A stretch of 64,000 nucleotides of DNA from Pseudomonas chlororaphis (GTDB lineage: Bacteria > Pseudomonadota > Gammaproteobacteria > Pseudomonadales > Pseudomonadaceae). The notes under the pieces were generated by a model that saw only the letters and a list, made by a program, of their open reading frames with translations, had not been told where the DNA came from and did not search any database. Where the stretch lies: NCBI GenBank assembly GCA_001023535.1, contig CP011020.1:5278508-5342507 (forward strand), written 5' to 3'. Position 1 is the first letter of the stretch. Each line of letters begins with the position of its first letter. The position numbers and the translations under genes are program-made. Positions 26,965-36,223 of the stretch are shown here, one piece after another.

Positions 26965-27308
26965 TGGAAGAAGTCATCGCAATCGCAATCGGCGTGCTCG
27001 CCGCCTCCGGCGTCTGGCTGGTACTGCGCCCCCGGACCTTCCAGGTGGTCATGGGCCTGTGCCTGCTGTCCTATGGCGTCAACCTGTTCATTTTCAGCAT
27101 GGGCAGCCTGTTCATCGGCAAGGAGCCGATCATCAAGGATGGCGTCCCCCAGGACCTGTTGCACTACACCGACCCGCTGCCCCAGGCCCTGGTGCTGACC
27201 GCCATCGTGATCAGCTTCGCCATGACCGCGCTGTTCCTGGTGGTGCTGCTGGCGTCCCGGGGCCTGACCGGCACCGACCATGTGGACGGCCGGGAGCCCC
27301 GGGAATGA
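26964..27308 (+). CDS. mrpC: Mrp antiporter subunit C
   Basis: 114-residue NuoK-like inner-membrane protein with three predicted helices; GLCLLSYGVNLFIFSMG and DPLPQALVLTAIVISFAMTAL are the family's conserved stretches. NuoK-type subunits sit beside the antiporter-like channels in complex I and Mrp. The gene starts in the last base of mrpA's stop and overlaps mrpD by four bases (ATGA), typical of strict co-translation in this operon. Confidence 0.95.
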   Translation: MEEVIAIAIGVLAASGVWLVLRPRTFQVVMGLCLLSYGVNLFIFSMGSLFIGKEPIIKDGVPQDLLHYTDPLPQALVLTAIVISFAMTALFLVVLLASRGLTGTDHVDGREPRE

Positions 27309-28990
27309 CGTTGACGCCCCATCTGATCGCCGCCCCGATCCTGTTGCCGCTGCTGACGGCCGCGTTGATGCTGATGCTCGGCGAGAAACACCGACCGCTG
27401 AAGGCGCGGATCAACCTGTTTTCCAGCCTGCTCGGCCTGGGCATCGCCGTGTTGTTGCTGGCCTGGACCCAGGGCCAGGACCTGCCCGCCTCCATTGGCG
27501 TGTACCTGCCCGGCAACTGGCAGGCACCGTTCGGCATCGTCCTGGTGGTCGATCGCCTGTCGGCGCTGATGCTGGTGCTGACCGGGATCATCGGCGTCAG
27601 TGCCCTGCTGTTCGCCACGGCGCGTTGGGACCGCGCCGGCGCCAGTTTCCACGCGCTTTTCCAGATTCAGCTGATGGGCCTCTACGGTGCCTTCCTCACA
27701 GCCGACCTGTTCAACCTGTTCGTGTTCTTCGAAGTGCTGCTGGCGGCGTCCTACGGCTTGATGCTCCACGGCTCGGGACGGGCGCGGGTGTCGTCGGGCC
27801 TGCATTACATCTCCATCAACCTGCTGGCGTCGTCGCTGTTCCTGATCGGCGCGGCGCTGATCTACGGTGTCACCGGCACCCTGAACATGGCCGACCTGGC
27901 GTTGAAGGTGCCTTTGGTGCCGGAAGCCGACCGCGGCCTGCTGCACGCCGGGGCCGGCATCCTCGCGGTGGCGTTCCTGGCCAAGGCCGGCATGTGGCCG
28001 CTGAACTTCTGGCTGGTGCCGGCCTACAGCGCGGCCAGTGCGCCGGTGGCCGCGCTGTTCGCGATCATGACCAAGGTCGGCGTCTACACCATCCTGCGCC
28101 TTTGGACCCTGCTGTTCTCCGGCCAGGCCGGCGCCTCGGCGTACTTCGGCGCCGACTGGCTGATCTACGGCGGCATGGCGACCATCGTCTGCGCGGCCAT
28201 CGCCATCCTGGCGGCCCAGCGACTGGAGCGCATGGCCAGCCTGAGCATCCTGGTTTCGGCCGGGATCCTGTTGGCGGCCATCGGTTTCGCCCAACCGAAC
28301 CTGGTGGCCGCGGCGCTGTTTTACCTGGTGAGCTCGACCCTGGCGCTCTGCGCGTTGTTCCTGCTGGCCGAACTGATCGAACGCTCGCGCTCGGCCAATG
28401 AACTGGCCTTGGAAGACGATTTCGACAGCTTGCCGCGCCCGCTGGAATCCTTGCAGCCGCCCAAGGGCATCAACCTCGATGACGAGCAGAAAGCCGTGGT
28501 CGGGCAAGTGATCCCCTGGACCATGGCGTTCCTCGGCCTGAGCTTCATTTTCTGTGCACTGTTGATCATCGGCATGCCGCCGCTGTCCGGCTTCATCGGC
28601 AAGCTGGGCCTGCTGAGCGCGCTGCTCAATCCCCAAGGGCTGGGGGCCAGCGCCGAGACGCCTGTGTCGAACCAGGCGTGGGGCCTGCTGGCACTGCTGA
28701 TCCTGTCCGGGCTGGCCTCGCTGATCGCGTTCTCGCGCCTGGGCGTGCAACGCTTCTGGACGCCACAGGAACGACCGTCGCCGTTGCTGCGGCCCTTCGA
28801 ATGCCTGCCGATCATCGTGCTGCTGGGCCTGGGCATCGCCCTGACCTTCAAGGCCGAGCCGCTGCTGCGCTATACCCAGTCCGCCGCCCAGGCGCTGAAC
28901 AACCCGGAACATTACGTGATGTCAGTGCTGGCCACCCGTGCCATCCCCAGCCCCGAGGCGCGCGCCGCGACGCTGGAGGTGCAGCCATGA
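27305..28990 (+). CDS. mrpD: Mrp antiporter subunit D
   Basis: 561-residue NuoN/NuoM-like proton-translocating membrane subunit. FFEVLLAASYGLMLHG and FLAKAGMWPLNFWLVPAYSAASAP carry the conserved Glu and Lys of the antiporter-like fold. The ATG at 27305 overlaps the mrpC stop; a frame that stays open upstream lies within mrpC and is ignored. It pairs with MrpA for ion exchange in the inner membrane. The product should have about fourteen helices and no soluble domain. Confidence 0.95.
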   Translation: MTLTPHLIAAPILLPLLTAALMLMLGEKHRPLKARINLFSSLLGLGIAVLLLAWTQGQDLPASIGVYLPGNWQAPFGIVLVVDRLSALMLVLTGIIGVSALLFATARWDRAGASFHALFQIQLMGLYGAFLTADLFNLFVFFEVLLAASYGLMLHGSGRARVSSGLHYISINLLASSLFLIGAALIYGVTGTLNMADLALKVPLVPEADRGLLHAGAGILAVAFLAKAGMWPLNFWLVPAYSAASAPVAALFAIMTKVGVYTILRLWTLLFSGQAGASAYFGADWLIYGGMATIVCAAIAILAAQRLERMASLSILVSAGILLAAIGFAQPNLVAAALFYLVSSTLALCALFLLAELIERSRSANELALEDDFDSLPRPLESLQPPKGINLDDEQKAVVGQVIPWTMAFLGLSFIFCALLIIGMPPLSGFIGKLGLLSALLNPQGLGASAETPVSNQAWGLLALLILSGLASLIAFSRLGVQRFWTPQERPSPLLRPFECLPIIVLLGLGIALTFKAEPLLRYTQSAAQALNNPEHYVMSVLATRAIPSPEARAATLEVQP

Positions 28991-29475
28991 AGCGCCTGTT
29001 CCCTGCCCCGTGGCTGTCCCTGGCACTCTGGTTGTTGTGGCTGGTGATGAACCTGTCCCTGAGCCCCGGCCACTTGTTGCTGGGGGCCGCGCTGGGCTTC
29101 CTGGCCCCGCTGATGATGCGCCCGTTGCGCCCGCGGCCGATCCGCATCCGCCGACCGTGGGTGATGCTGCGGCTGTTCCTGCTGGTGGGCCGTGACGTGC
29201 TGGTGTCCAACCTCGCGGTGGCCTGGGGCGTGCTGAACGCCGGTCGCCGTCCGCCGCGCTCGCGCTTCGTCAAGGTGCCGCTGGACCTGAACGATGCCAA
29301 CGGCCTGGCCGCGCTGTCGATGATCACTACGGTGGTGCCAGGCACGGTCTGGTCGGAACTGGCCTTGGACCGCAGCATCCTGCTGCTGCATGTGTTCGAC
29401 CTAGACGACGAGGCGGCCTTCATCGCGCACTTCAAGGCCACCTACGAGCGCCCATTGATGGAGATTTTCGAATGA
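28987..29475 (+). CDS. mrpE: Mrp antiporter subunit E
   Basis: 162-residue protein with two or three N-terminal helices and a C-terminal cytoplasmic part. LSPGHLLLGAALG and NGLAALSMITTVVPGTVWSEL are typical of MrpE/MnhE/PhaE. The subunit is specific to Mrp, with no complex I counterpart. ATG overlaps the mrpD stop by four bases. Confidence 0.94.
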   Translation: MKRLFPAPWLSLALWLLWLVMNLSLSPGHLLLGAALGFLAPLMMRPLRPRPIRIRRPWVMLRLFLLVGRDVLVSNLAVAWGVLNAGRRPPRSRFVKVPLDLNDANGLAALSMITTVVPGTVWSELALDRSILLLHVFDLDDEAAFIAHFKATYERPLMEIFE

Positions 29476-29750
29476 GCCCGTTGCTGTCCAACGCGATTCT
29501 CCTGAGCCTGTTCCTGTTTTCCCTGGCGATGGTGCTGACCCTGCTGCGGCTGTTCAAGGGGCCGTCGGCGCAGGACCGGGTCCTGGCCCTGGACTACCTG
29601 TACATCGTGGCGATGCTGATGATGCTGGTGCTGGGCATCCGCTACGCCAGTGACACCTATTTCGAGGCGGCGCTGCTGATCGCCCTGTTCGGCTTTGTCG
29701 GCTCGTTTGCCCTGGCCAAGTTCCTGCTGCGTGGCGAGGTGATCGAATGA
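29472..29750 (+). CDS. mrpF: Mrp antiporter subunit F
   Basis: 92-residue membrane protein with three helices; LLRLFKGPSAQDRVLALDYL is the MrpF/MnhF signature. It overlaps mrpE and mrpG by four bases each, keeping the order A-C-D-E-F-G seen in other proteobacteria. Confidence 0.94.
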   Translation: MSPLLSNAILLSLFLFSLAMVLTLLRLFKGPSAQDRVLALDYLYIVAMLMMLVLGIRYASDTYFEAALLIALFGFVGSFALAKFLLRGEVIE

Positions 29751-30100
29751 ACGTGGAGTTATCGATGTGGATCGAAATCCCGGTGGCGATCCTGCTGGTG
29801 CTCGGCAGCCTGTTCGCCCTGGCCGGCGCCATCGGCCTGGTGCGGCTGAAGGATTATTTCCAGCGCATGCATCCGCCGGCCCTGGCGTCCACCCTGGGGG
29901 CCTGGTGCGTGGCGTTGGCCTCGATCCTGTACTTTTCGGGGCTCAAGTCCGGACCGGTGCTGCACGCCTGGCTGATCCCGATCCTGCTGTCGATCACCGT
30001 GCCGGTGACCACCCTGCTGCTGGCCCGGGCGGCGCTGTTTCGCAAGCGCATGGCGGGGGATGATGTGCCGGCGGAGGTGAGCAGTCGCCGTGAGGGCTAA
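29747..30100 (+). CDS. mrpG: Mrp antiporter subunit G
   Basis: 117-residue membrane protein with three helices. LFALAGAIGLVRLKDYFQRMHPPALASTLG is split by the RLxDxxxRxH motif that defines MrpG/MnhG. It closes the operon: a REPIN with terminator-like hairpins follows the stop. Confidence 0.94.
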   Translation: MNVELSMWIEIPVAILLVLGSLFALAGAIGLVRLKDYFQRMHPPALASTLGAWCVALASILYFSGLKSGPVLHAWLIPILLSITVPVTTLLLARAALFRKRMAGDDVPAEVSSRREG

Positions 30101-30124
30101 CGGGTATTTCGAGCGAACGCCTTT

Positions 30125-30302
30125 GTGGCGAGGGGATTTATCCCCGCTGGGTTGCGGAGCAACCCCAAAGCCTGCCACCTGTGTACATCCGATTGACCAC
30201 GTTCAGCCGTTATAAGGGCCGCTTCGCGCCCCAACGGGGATAAATCCCCTCGCCACGGTGATGCCTTCAGTCGCCCTCCAACGGGAGCAAGCTCCCTCGC
30301 CA
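30125..30302. repeat. REPIN of the GTGGCGAGGGGATTTATCCCC family plus a half copy
   Basis: GTGGCGAGGGGATTTATCCC at 30125 and its inverted copy ending at 30256 flank about 90 bases. A related short hairpin (GGGAGCAAGCTCCCTCGCCAC) follows at 30282-30302. The pair lies between the convergent mrpG and DUF3995 genes and probably helps end both transcripts. Confidence 0.8.
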
Positions 30303-30316
30303 CAACAGCCTTGTCC

Positions 30317-30754
30317 TCAGACCCACGCCACCGCCAGCAACCCGGCCCCGAGCACCACGCACAACGGCGAATAGATCCAGGTATCAAGCCTGGCAAACGT
30401 CGACTCCTTGAACTCCTTGAAGAAGCCCACCAGCTCCGACTCGCCGATGGCGCGGGCGAACATCAGCAAGGCGATCGCGCTGATCAGCCATTGCAGCGCC
30501 CGGTGCGTGACCGGCGGTGCCAACAGCCCGCCCCGCAGGCTCACCAGAACCGCGATCAACAGCAGCGCCAAGGCCACCAGCAACGTCAACCAGCCCGACG
30601 GATCGAACGCCGGTCGCAGCGCTTCGCCGTGCTTGGCCGGCACCTGGGGCACCACCGCCAAAACCGCCCAACGCCCACCCAGGGCCCAATACAAGTGAAT
30701 CAAGCTGATGGTCGCAAACACTGCGACCAGCGACCGAGCCAAGAAAAGCGTCAT
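30317..30754 (-). CDS. DUF3995 membrane protein
   Basis: 145-residue inner-membrane protein with four predicted helices. The early SLIHLYWALGGRWA segment and later TWIYSPLCVVLGAGL fit the DUF3995 family. Function is not known. The ATG at 30754 has an excellent AGGAGG leader; the frame continues upstream for eleven more codons without a better start. It is convergent with the mrp operon and stands alone. Confidence 0.8.
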   Translation of the reverse strand: MTLFLARSLVAVFATISLIHLYWALGGRWAVLAVVPQVPAKHGEALRPAFDPSGWLTLLVALALLLIAVLVSLRGGLLAPPVTHRALQWLISAIALLMFARAIGESELVGFFKEFKESTFARLDTWIYSPLCVVLGAGLLAVAWV

Positions 30755-30887
30755 TCGCCAGCCTCCTGAAAAAGGTTGAACAATCATCCTAGCTCGAATT
30801 TGGCAATTCGCCGGACGGGCGCAGACTGCCCGTTTGCGGCGAAAGACGCATTGCCCAGGATCAAGAGTTCTAACGGCTGGCCATTCT

Positions 30888-31898
30888 TTAGAGACTGGCC
30901 GCGACTTTGTCCGCCACCTCCTTGGGCAGCCAGGCCTGCCAGACCTGCGGATGCGCCTTGAGGAACGCTTCGGCGGCCTCGCGCGGCGGTGTGCGTTTCT
31001 CGCTCATGTCGGCCAGGGCCTTGTTCAATGGATCGATGGGCAAATCGACCTTGGCGAAGAACTCGGCGATGTCCGGGTGTTGCTGCTGGAACGGCGTGGA
31101 GACGCCAATCGACAGTTTCGAGGCCAGGGATCGGGTCGGCTTCGGATTGGGATTATCGGCATCGGTGAGGGTTTTCCAGGCCTCGGCATCGAACGGCGGC
31201 TCCTGCAACTGCACCAGCTTGAACTTTCCAAGCAAGGGCGTGGGTGACCAGTAATAAAACAGGATCGGCTTGCCCCGGCGGATCGACGAGGTGATTTCAG
31301 CGTCCAGCGCCGCCCCCGAGCCACTGCGGAAATTCACATAGCTGTCCGTCAAGCCGTAGGCCTTGAGCTTCTGCTTGTTGACCACCTCGGACGTCCAGCC
31401 GATGGGGCTGTTGAGGAAACGGCCCTTGTCCGGGCTCTCCGGGTCCTTGAACACGTGCTTGTAGCGCGCCAGGTCCTGGACACTGCGCAAATCCGGCGCC
31501 ACGGGCTTGATGCCTTTGGCCGGGTCGCCCTTGATGACGTACTCGGGCACCCACCAACCCTCGGTCGCGCCCTTGACCGTATCGCCCAGGGCGACCACCT
31601 TGCCCTCGGCCTCGGCCTTGACCCACACCGGACTGCGGCCAGCCCACTCTTCACCGATGACCTGGATGTCGTTGTTGGCCAGGGCGGTTTCCAGGGTGAT
31701 GGTGGTGCCCGGCAAGGTGTCGGTCGGCAGGTCGTAGCCTTTTTCGACGATGATCCGCAGGATATCGGTGATCAGGCTGCCGCTTTCCCAGTTCAGGTCG
31801 GCGAAGTGGATCGGTGCCGAAGCCGCCGACGCCGGAAACGGCGCCCCCAACACAGCCAAGGTGGCCCAGGCAGCCAGCCACTGTCGAACTCGTTTCAT
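30888..31898 (-). CDS. Glycine betaine/choline-type ABC substrate-binding protein, orphan
   Basis: 336-residue periplasmic protein with a signal peptide (MKRVRQWLAAWATLAVLGA then PASAA). The mature part has ADLNWESGSLITDILRIIVEKGYD, EEWAGRS, GWWVPEYV and FYYWSPTPLL, the ProX/OpuAC-type fold with the aromatic residues that bind quaternary amines. No permease or ATPase gene is adjacent, so it presumably feeds a transporter encoded elsewhere, as Pseudomonas CaiX/CbcX/BetX-type orphan binding proteins do. ATG at 31898 is chosen for a GAGG leader. The exact ligand is inference. Confidence 0.85.
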   Translation of the reverse strand: MKRVRQWLAAWATLAVLGAPFPASAASAPIHFADLNWESGSLITDILRIIVEKGYDLPTDTLPGTTITLETALANNDIQVIGEEWAGRSPVWVKAEAEGKVVALGDTVKGATEGWWVPEYVIKGDPAKGIKPVAPDLRSVQDLARYKHVFKDPESPDKGRFLNSPIGWTSEVVNKQKLKAYGLTDSYVNFRSGSGAALDAEITSSIRRGKPILFYYWSPTPLLGKFKLVQLQEPPFDAEAWKTLTDADNPNPKPTRSLASKLSIGVSTPFQQQHPDIAEFFAKVDLPIDPLNKALADMSEKRTPPREAAEAFLKAHPQVWQAWLPKEVADKVAASL

Positions 31899-32085
31899 GC
31901 TTTGCACCTCGTGCCAGATACAGACATAACCGAACGGCCCTGCGTCAGCGAACGCAAGCCTCTGAATAGTTCAGTCAATTGACTGTAGCCGAGGTTCCAG
32001 CGGCCCCCTGAGAAACTGCAAGCGAGCCAGGCACAATGGCCACCGCGCACACGGTTTTCGAGGCATTTTCAGCGGTGAAGCCGTA

Positions 32086-32535
32086 TCACTCGCTGGCCTT
32101 GAAGGTCACGAGCTCGCCCTTGCGCCATTTGGCGGCCTTGGCGGTGACGGCTTTCAGGGTCTTGGTCAGGCCTTCCTGCAATTGTTCATTGGCGGCGAAC
32201 ACCGTCACCACGCTATGGCCTTCCTTGAACAGGATCGCATGGCCCGCGGGCGTCGTGACGAAGGCATAGTCACCCAGGCCATAGACCGTCAACTTGATTT
32301 CGCGAAAGCGGATTTCAAACTTGCCGCCCTCACGACTGGGCAACACCGCCGCGCGAAAATGATCACCGACCTTGAGTTCGAGCCTGGGCTTGTCATCGAC
32401 CACCAGGGCCGACTCGGTGTCGATTTCGGCGACATAGATCCCTTCCGGGGTCTGCTCGGTGATGTAGACGAAACGCGACTGGAACAGTTTGACCAGTTTT
32501 GCCCGCAGGTCACCGAGTACAAACAACGCATGCAT
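32086..32535 (-). CDS. Conserved Pseudomonas protein of unknown function
   Basis: About 149 residues, cytosolic, mixed charged, with no recognised motif; I do not know the family. The visible segment FVYITEQTPEGIYVAEIDTESALVVDDKPRLELKVGDHFRAAVLP is a series of beta strands, and the C-terminus is basic and helical. Codon use is like its neighbours, which supports a real gene. The start is uncertain: ATG at 32535 is used, but the frame is open to a GTG at 32607 and a TTG at 32556. Confidence 0.6.
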   Translation of the reverse strand: MHALFVLGDLRAKLVKLFQSRFVYITEQTPEGIYVAEIDTESALVVDDKPRLELKVGDHFRAAVLPSREGGKFEIRFREIKLTVYGLGDYAFVTTPAGHAILFKEGHSVVTVFAANEQLQEGLTKTLKAVTAKAAKWRKGELVTFKASE

Positions 32536-32607
32536 GTCCAGATTACTTACTGCCAAGGAAACATCCCCATCTTTGAAAACGGCCCGCCCGCTAAAAGGAC
32601 GGACCAC

Positions 32608-32960
32608 GAGAACCCGTGCCGACTGTAGTGTCGCAATGGACCTGTCTTTGAAATTCGAAATGAACGGCGCACCCCATCCCCGGCCGAGAGCAGACTAAAG
32701 GTTGCCGCGCTCGCCGTCTTTCCCGAGGGGGCGTCAGAGGCTGAAGGAAAACGCCACGCTGAGCATCGGAAAAGTGGGACGACTAACTTTAGGGAAATTT
32801 CTCACTTAGAAAAGCATTTTTCTGACATCGAGCCCAAAAAAAATTGCTTTAGATAGGCGCAGCCGTCTACACGACACTGCCGATTCTAGAGCAGCCGAAG
32901 GCGTGGAGACTACTCGCAGCACTCGACAATTCGTCGGTAAACCATAGAAAAGGAATTCGC
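32608..32960. other. Intergenic region without a convincing gene
   Basis: About 350 bases between divergent genes. A stretch with ACTTTAGGG, TTTCTCACTT and A-tracts from 32780 to 32870 is AT-rich and probably holds promoters. No tRNA, hairpin with a clear U-tract or good open frame was found. Confidence 0.5.
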
Positions 32961-33197
32961 ATGGCTACTTTCATCCCGCTCCGGCCCCCTATCGTCCCTT
33001 GTGTCGTCGACACAGCCGATACCTTCGACGGTGTCGATTACCTGCCCATTTCGTTGATTCAACCGCGTTATCGAGTTGTCCTGGCCGGAAAGTGTTTCTT
33101 TCACATTGAAGAAATATCAACTGGGCGTGTAAGAGGTTTCCGCACCGACCATAACGAGGCCTGCTACCTGGCCAGGCGTCTCGAACAGAGTGCTTGA
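32961..33197 (+). CDS. Small hypothetical protein
   Basis: 78-residue protein with an AAAAGGAATTCGC leader before the ATG. It is not recognised. YLPISLIQPRYRVVLAGKCFFHIEEISTGRVRGFRTDHNEACYLARRLE suggests a short beta-sheet and final helix. Ordinary codon use and the strong ribosome site favour translation. Confidence 0.55.
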   Translation: MATFIPLRPPIVPCVVDTADTFDGVDYLPISLIQPRYRVVLAGKCFFHIEEISTGRVRGFRTDHNEACYLARRLEQSA

Positions 33198-33291
33198 AGG
33201 CCTGATGTCGATCGAACTCCTGGCGCTCGCTTGTCTCTGATAGAAAGAAGCAACCCAGGCGTCATGACGGCGCCCGCCAAAGGAGAACCCC

Positions 33292-33528
33292 ATGGAACAG
33301 CCTTCCCACGAGCTCAGTACCCTGTTCGACCAACTCGGCCTGCCCTCGGACGGTAAAGCCATCGACGATTTCATCGTGGCCCACCCGCTGGCACCGGAGA
33401 TCAAGCTGGTGGAGGCCGACTTCTGGTCGGATCAGCAGAAAGCCCTGCTGCGTGAATGGCTGCTGGCCGACGGCGAAGAGGCGGTCCTGGTGGACCAACT
33501 GAACGTGCGTTTGCACGACGGTAAATAA
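33292..33528 (+). CDS. DUF2789 protein
   Basis: 78-residue cytosolic protein of the DUF2789 family (short, mostly helical, common in gamma-proteobacteria). Signature features are LFDQLGLPSDGKAIDDFI, then EADFWSDQQKALLREWLLADGEE, which match the family's LFxQLGLPxD and FWxxxQxxFLRExLxxD pattern. A GGAGAACCCC leader precedes the ATG. The function is unknown. Confidence 0.82.
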   Translation: MEQPSHELSTLFDQLGLPSDGKAIDDFIVAHPLAPEIKLVEADFWSDQQKALLREWLLADGEEAVLVDQLNVRLHDGK

Positions 33529-33554
33529 CCTAGAGGCCATCGGTTGAGCCCCCT

Positions 33555-33685
33555 GTGGCGAGGGGATTTATCCCCGTTGGGCTGCGTAGCAGCCCCTAGG
33601 TCACACATTGCGGCGTATCAGGTCGGCTGCAACCAGCCTTTTTGGGGCTGCCTCGCAGCCCAACGGGGATAAATCCCCTCGCCAC
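33555..33685. repeat. REPIN of the GTGGCGAGGGGATTTATCCCC family
   Basis: Inverted copies of GTGGCGAGGGGATTTATCCC at both ends, with a second inner inverted pair (GGGCTGCGTAGCAGCCC and GGGGCTGCCTCGCAGCCC). It sits between the convergent DUF2789 and chemoreceptor genes. Confidence 0.82.
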
Positions 33686-33716
33686 GGGGTTTTGCGTTTA
33701 TTCAATAGAGTGAACG

Positions 33717-35321
33717 TCAACGCGCCTTCTCAGGCTTGTAACCCAACCGCAACCCACCCCAATGACGGCCCTTGACCATGATCGGTACGGAGAGGTCGTG
33801 CATCAGTTCGCCCGTGTCGCGGGTGTAGGTCTGCAACAGCACCGGTTGCTGGTGACTGCCGCAGCGGATGCCGGTGCGGTCGGAGAACTTGCGCTTGGTG
33901 CGGTTGTTCAGGGTGTCCACCTGGGGATCGCCGGTCAACGGCTGGCTGAACACCTTGTTGTGGGTCGGCACATAGCCTTGCTGGGTGCAGGCGATCGCGA
34001 AGACCAGGCCTTCGTGCCGGGCGAGCAACGGTTCCTGGATCGGCGGCAGCACTTGGTCGGTGTAGCGGTCGAAGCGGGTCTGGAACTTGGCGGGCTGGGT
34101 ATTGGGTATGGCCTGGTAGTTGCGGTCGAACAGGTCATCCAGACTGACGCGGCCCTGGTCGATATCGGCCTCGAACTGCGCGGCAATCTGGCTCGCCCCT
34201 TCCCGTGCCAGGTCATAGACGCGCTGGTGATAGTCATCGAGGCCCACCTCGGCCAGGCGTTCGCTGATGGATTCGGCCTGGCCTTCCATCTGCACCGCTG
34301 CCTCGGCCAGGCGCTGGGTCTGCTGGTCGCTGATGGACAGGTCGCCGCGCATTTGCTCGATGGCATGGAACAGGCTGTCGAGCTGCTCGCGGTTGGCGTC
34401 GGTGCCCTGGGCAATGGCGCCGACCTGGGTTTCCACGCCTTCGGCGAGCCGGGCAATGTTCTCCAGGTGCTGGCCGGTGTGCTCGACCTGCTGCACGCCG
34501 CTGTCCAGGTCATCGGCCAGTTGACGGATCTGCTCCACCACCTGGGCCGTGCGCTGCTGGATGTCCGCGACCATCACCCCAACCTCGCCGGTCGCCGCCG
34601 CGGTACGTCCGGCCAAGCCGCGGACTTCATCAGCCACCACCGCAAATCCGCGGCCGTGCTCACCGGCCCGTGCCGCTTCGATGGCCGCGTTCAGCGCCAG
34701 CAGGTTGGTCTGGCTGGCAATCGACTGGATCACCAGGCTGACCCGCTGGATTTCATCGCTGCGCACGCTCAAGGCTTCGATCAACTCGCGACTGTCGTTG
34801 GCCCGCTGGCTGAGCTGGTGCATGCGACTGATGGACTCCACCAGCTCGCTGCGCCCGGCCACGCTGCTGCGATGGGCCTCGCTGGCGGCGCCCAGGGCTT
34901 GCTGGCTGAGGTGTGAAGTCGCCTGTTCGGTGGCAATCATCGATTCGGCGTTGCTGACGATCCGCGCCGCCGCATCGAGTTGCGACTGGACCTTGCCGGC
35001 CAGTTGCTTGACCGAATAGGCGACACCGGCGGCCGACAGCGCGTTATGACTGGTGGTGTAGGACAAGTCGCGAGTCAGCTCGGACAGCCGGTCGGTCGCC
35101 GGCGCCTGGACCGTGGCCACCCGCGAGCGCAGGCGCGGCAACCAGACGATGAGCATCACCAACGGCAGGCCCAGGTACAGCGACCAGCCGCCCAGGGTCA
35201 TGCCACACAACAGCAAGGTCAGGGCAAGGCTCTGCAAGGTCGGCGTCAGCCAGCGTGCCAGGCCTTTCGTCACCGGTACCGAGGCCGGCACCGCACCCGC
35301 CAGAGATCCTTCTGTCGCCAT
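33717..35321 (-). CDS. Methyl-accepting chemotaxis protein with C-terminal sensor region
   Basis: 534-residue chemoreceptor. Two adjacent membrane helices near residues 25-60 have only a tiny turn between, so there is no periplasmic sensor. The signalling tip is [19 protein letters not shown] followed by [13 protein letters not shown] near residue 205. After the coiled coil, about 115 residues form an extra domain with [18 protein letters not shown] and [18 protein letters not shown], which looks Cache-like and suggests a cytoplasmic ligand sensor. The start could also be the GTG at 35330; ATG at 35321 is preferred. The ligand is unknown. Confidence 0.88.
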   Translation of the reverse strand: MATEGSLAGAVPASVPVTKGLARWLTPTLQSLALTLLLCGMTLGGWSLYLGLPLVMLIVWLPRLRSRVATVQAPATDRLSELTRDLSYTTSHNALSAAGVAYSVKQLAGKVQSQLDAAARIVSNAESMIATEQATSHLSQQALGAASEAHRSSVAGRSELVESISRMHQLSQRANDSRELIEALSVRSDEIQRVSLVIQSIASQTNLLALNAAIEAARAGEHGRGFAVVADEVRGLAGRTAAATGEVGVMVADIQQRTAQVVEQIRQLADDLDSGVQQVEHTGQHLENIARLAEGVETQVGAIAQGTDANREQLDSLFHAIEQMRGDLSISDQQTQRLAEAAVQMEGQAESISERLAEVGLDDYHQRVYDLAREGASQIAAQFEADIDQGRVSLDDLFDRNYQAIPNTQPAKFQTRFDRYTDQVLPPIQEPLLARHEGLVFAIACTQQGYVPTHNKVFSQPLTGDPQVDTLNNRTKRKFSDRTGIRCGSHQQPVLLQTYTRDTGELMHDLSVPIMVKGRHWGGLRLGYKPEKAR

Positions 35322-35443
35322 GTTCGTCACCCACGCTTATCGTTGTTATGAGCGCATTAAACGCCACTATGGGGCCATTATCCATGGTCCATTAGTCGCG
35401 GTTCTTGCATCAGGTCAACGGCAGGGAGGGTGAGATATTGAGC

Positions 35444-35480
35444 GAAGATCGCAACCTGCGGTGCGCGGTTGCGATCTTTC
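35444..35480 (-). terminator. Hairpin after the DksA-like gene
   Basis: GAAGATCGCAACC and GGTTGCGATCTTTC make a 13-bp stem around a ten-base loop, starting eleven bases after the DksA-like stop. There is no U-tract of note, so its strength is uncertain. Confidence 0.5.
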
Positions 35481-35491
35481 AAGAGGCGGGA

Positions 35492-35896
35492 TCAGGCCTG
35501 GCGCTGGTGCTTGTCGATCTGCTCGTGGCGTTCCTGGGCTTCGATGCAATACTTGGTGGTCGGGCTGATCAGCAGGCGCTTGAGGCCGATAGGCTCGCCG
35601 CTGTCGTCGCACCAGCCGAAGCTGTCATCGTTGATGCGGTCCAGGGCCTGCTCCAGTTGCGGCAGCATGCGCTGGTCACGGTCAATGGCGTTGACCAGCC
35701 AGGTGCGCTCTTCTTCTACGGAAGCAGCGTCGGCCGGGTCAGCCGGGGTGTCCAGGCTCTCAATGGCGATTCGGTTCTGTTCGATGCGCTCGTGGGTTTC
35801 GACTTTCATGTTCTGCAACAGCTTGGTGAAGAAAGCCAGTTGCTCGGCGTTCATGTAGTCATCCGCCGGCATGGCCAGCAACTTTTCCTTTGTCAT
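35492..35896 (-). CDS. DksA-family RNA polymerase-binding protein, two-Cys type
   Basis: 134-residue DksA/TraR-family protein that is expected to enter the RNA polymerase secondary channel and work with ppGpp. It has a long coiled coil with acidic residues at the tip (DTPADPADAASVEEERTW) and a C-terminal zinc-finger-like part. There, FGWCDDSGEPIG and TTKYCIEAQERHE keep one Cys from each CxxC pair and lack the other two, as in the P. aeruginosa DksA2 group that works without zinc. The ATG at 35896 gives MTKEKLLAMP, matching DksA N-termini. It stands alone. Confidence 0.85.
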   Translation of the reverse strand: MTKEKLLAMPADDYMNAEQLAFFTKLLQNMKVETHERIEQNRIAIESLDTPADPADAASVEEERTWLVNAIDRDQRMLPQLEQALDRINDDSFGWCDDSGEPIGLKRLLISPTTKYCIEAQERHEQIDKHQRQA

Positions 35897-36223
35897 TGAT
35901 ATCTCTATAAAAAAACGTGCATTAAGGCGAATTATGGAGCGTCCCGCAGCGCAGCTGCCACGCTCGTCAGGAAGGCGCCGTCTATTCCAAGCGCCACCCG
36001 GCACTCAATTTACGAGGGGCGGCAGTCTAAGGCCGAGTGGAGGCCCCAGCAACCGAAAACATAGGGAAAATGTCCGACAACCCCTAGAAATGTTCTCTGA
36101 CACGCTTTCGGCGGTCATCGGAGTGCGTTTATAACAAGAAATTCGCTGCAATGGCTGTATTAAGAAGACAAATGGCAACGCCACGCGGGTCAGGCGTGGC
36201 GCTTTGTCGCATTACAAGGCTGT
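35897..36223. other. Gap between DksA-like gene and transporter permease
   Basis: About 327 bases. The left part should hold the DksA-like promoter. The right part holds the transporter terminator (36179-36201). No further gene was recognised. Confidence 0.5.
36179..36201. terminator. Terminator hairpin of the inositol transporter genes
   Basis: CGCCACGC and GCGTGGCG form a perfect 8-bp stem around a seven-base loop, 23 bases beyond the permease stop (minus strand). Confidence 0.65.

Noticed and set aside
32730..32790. Minus-strand remnant reading FPMLSVAFSFSL followed by a stop, like an outer-membrane protein end
   Set aside because: Only about 20 codons are open and no upstream part of a gene could be found; it may be chance.
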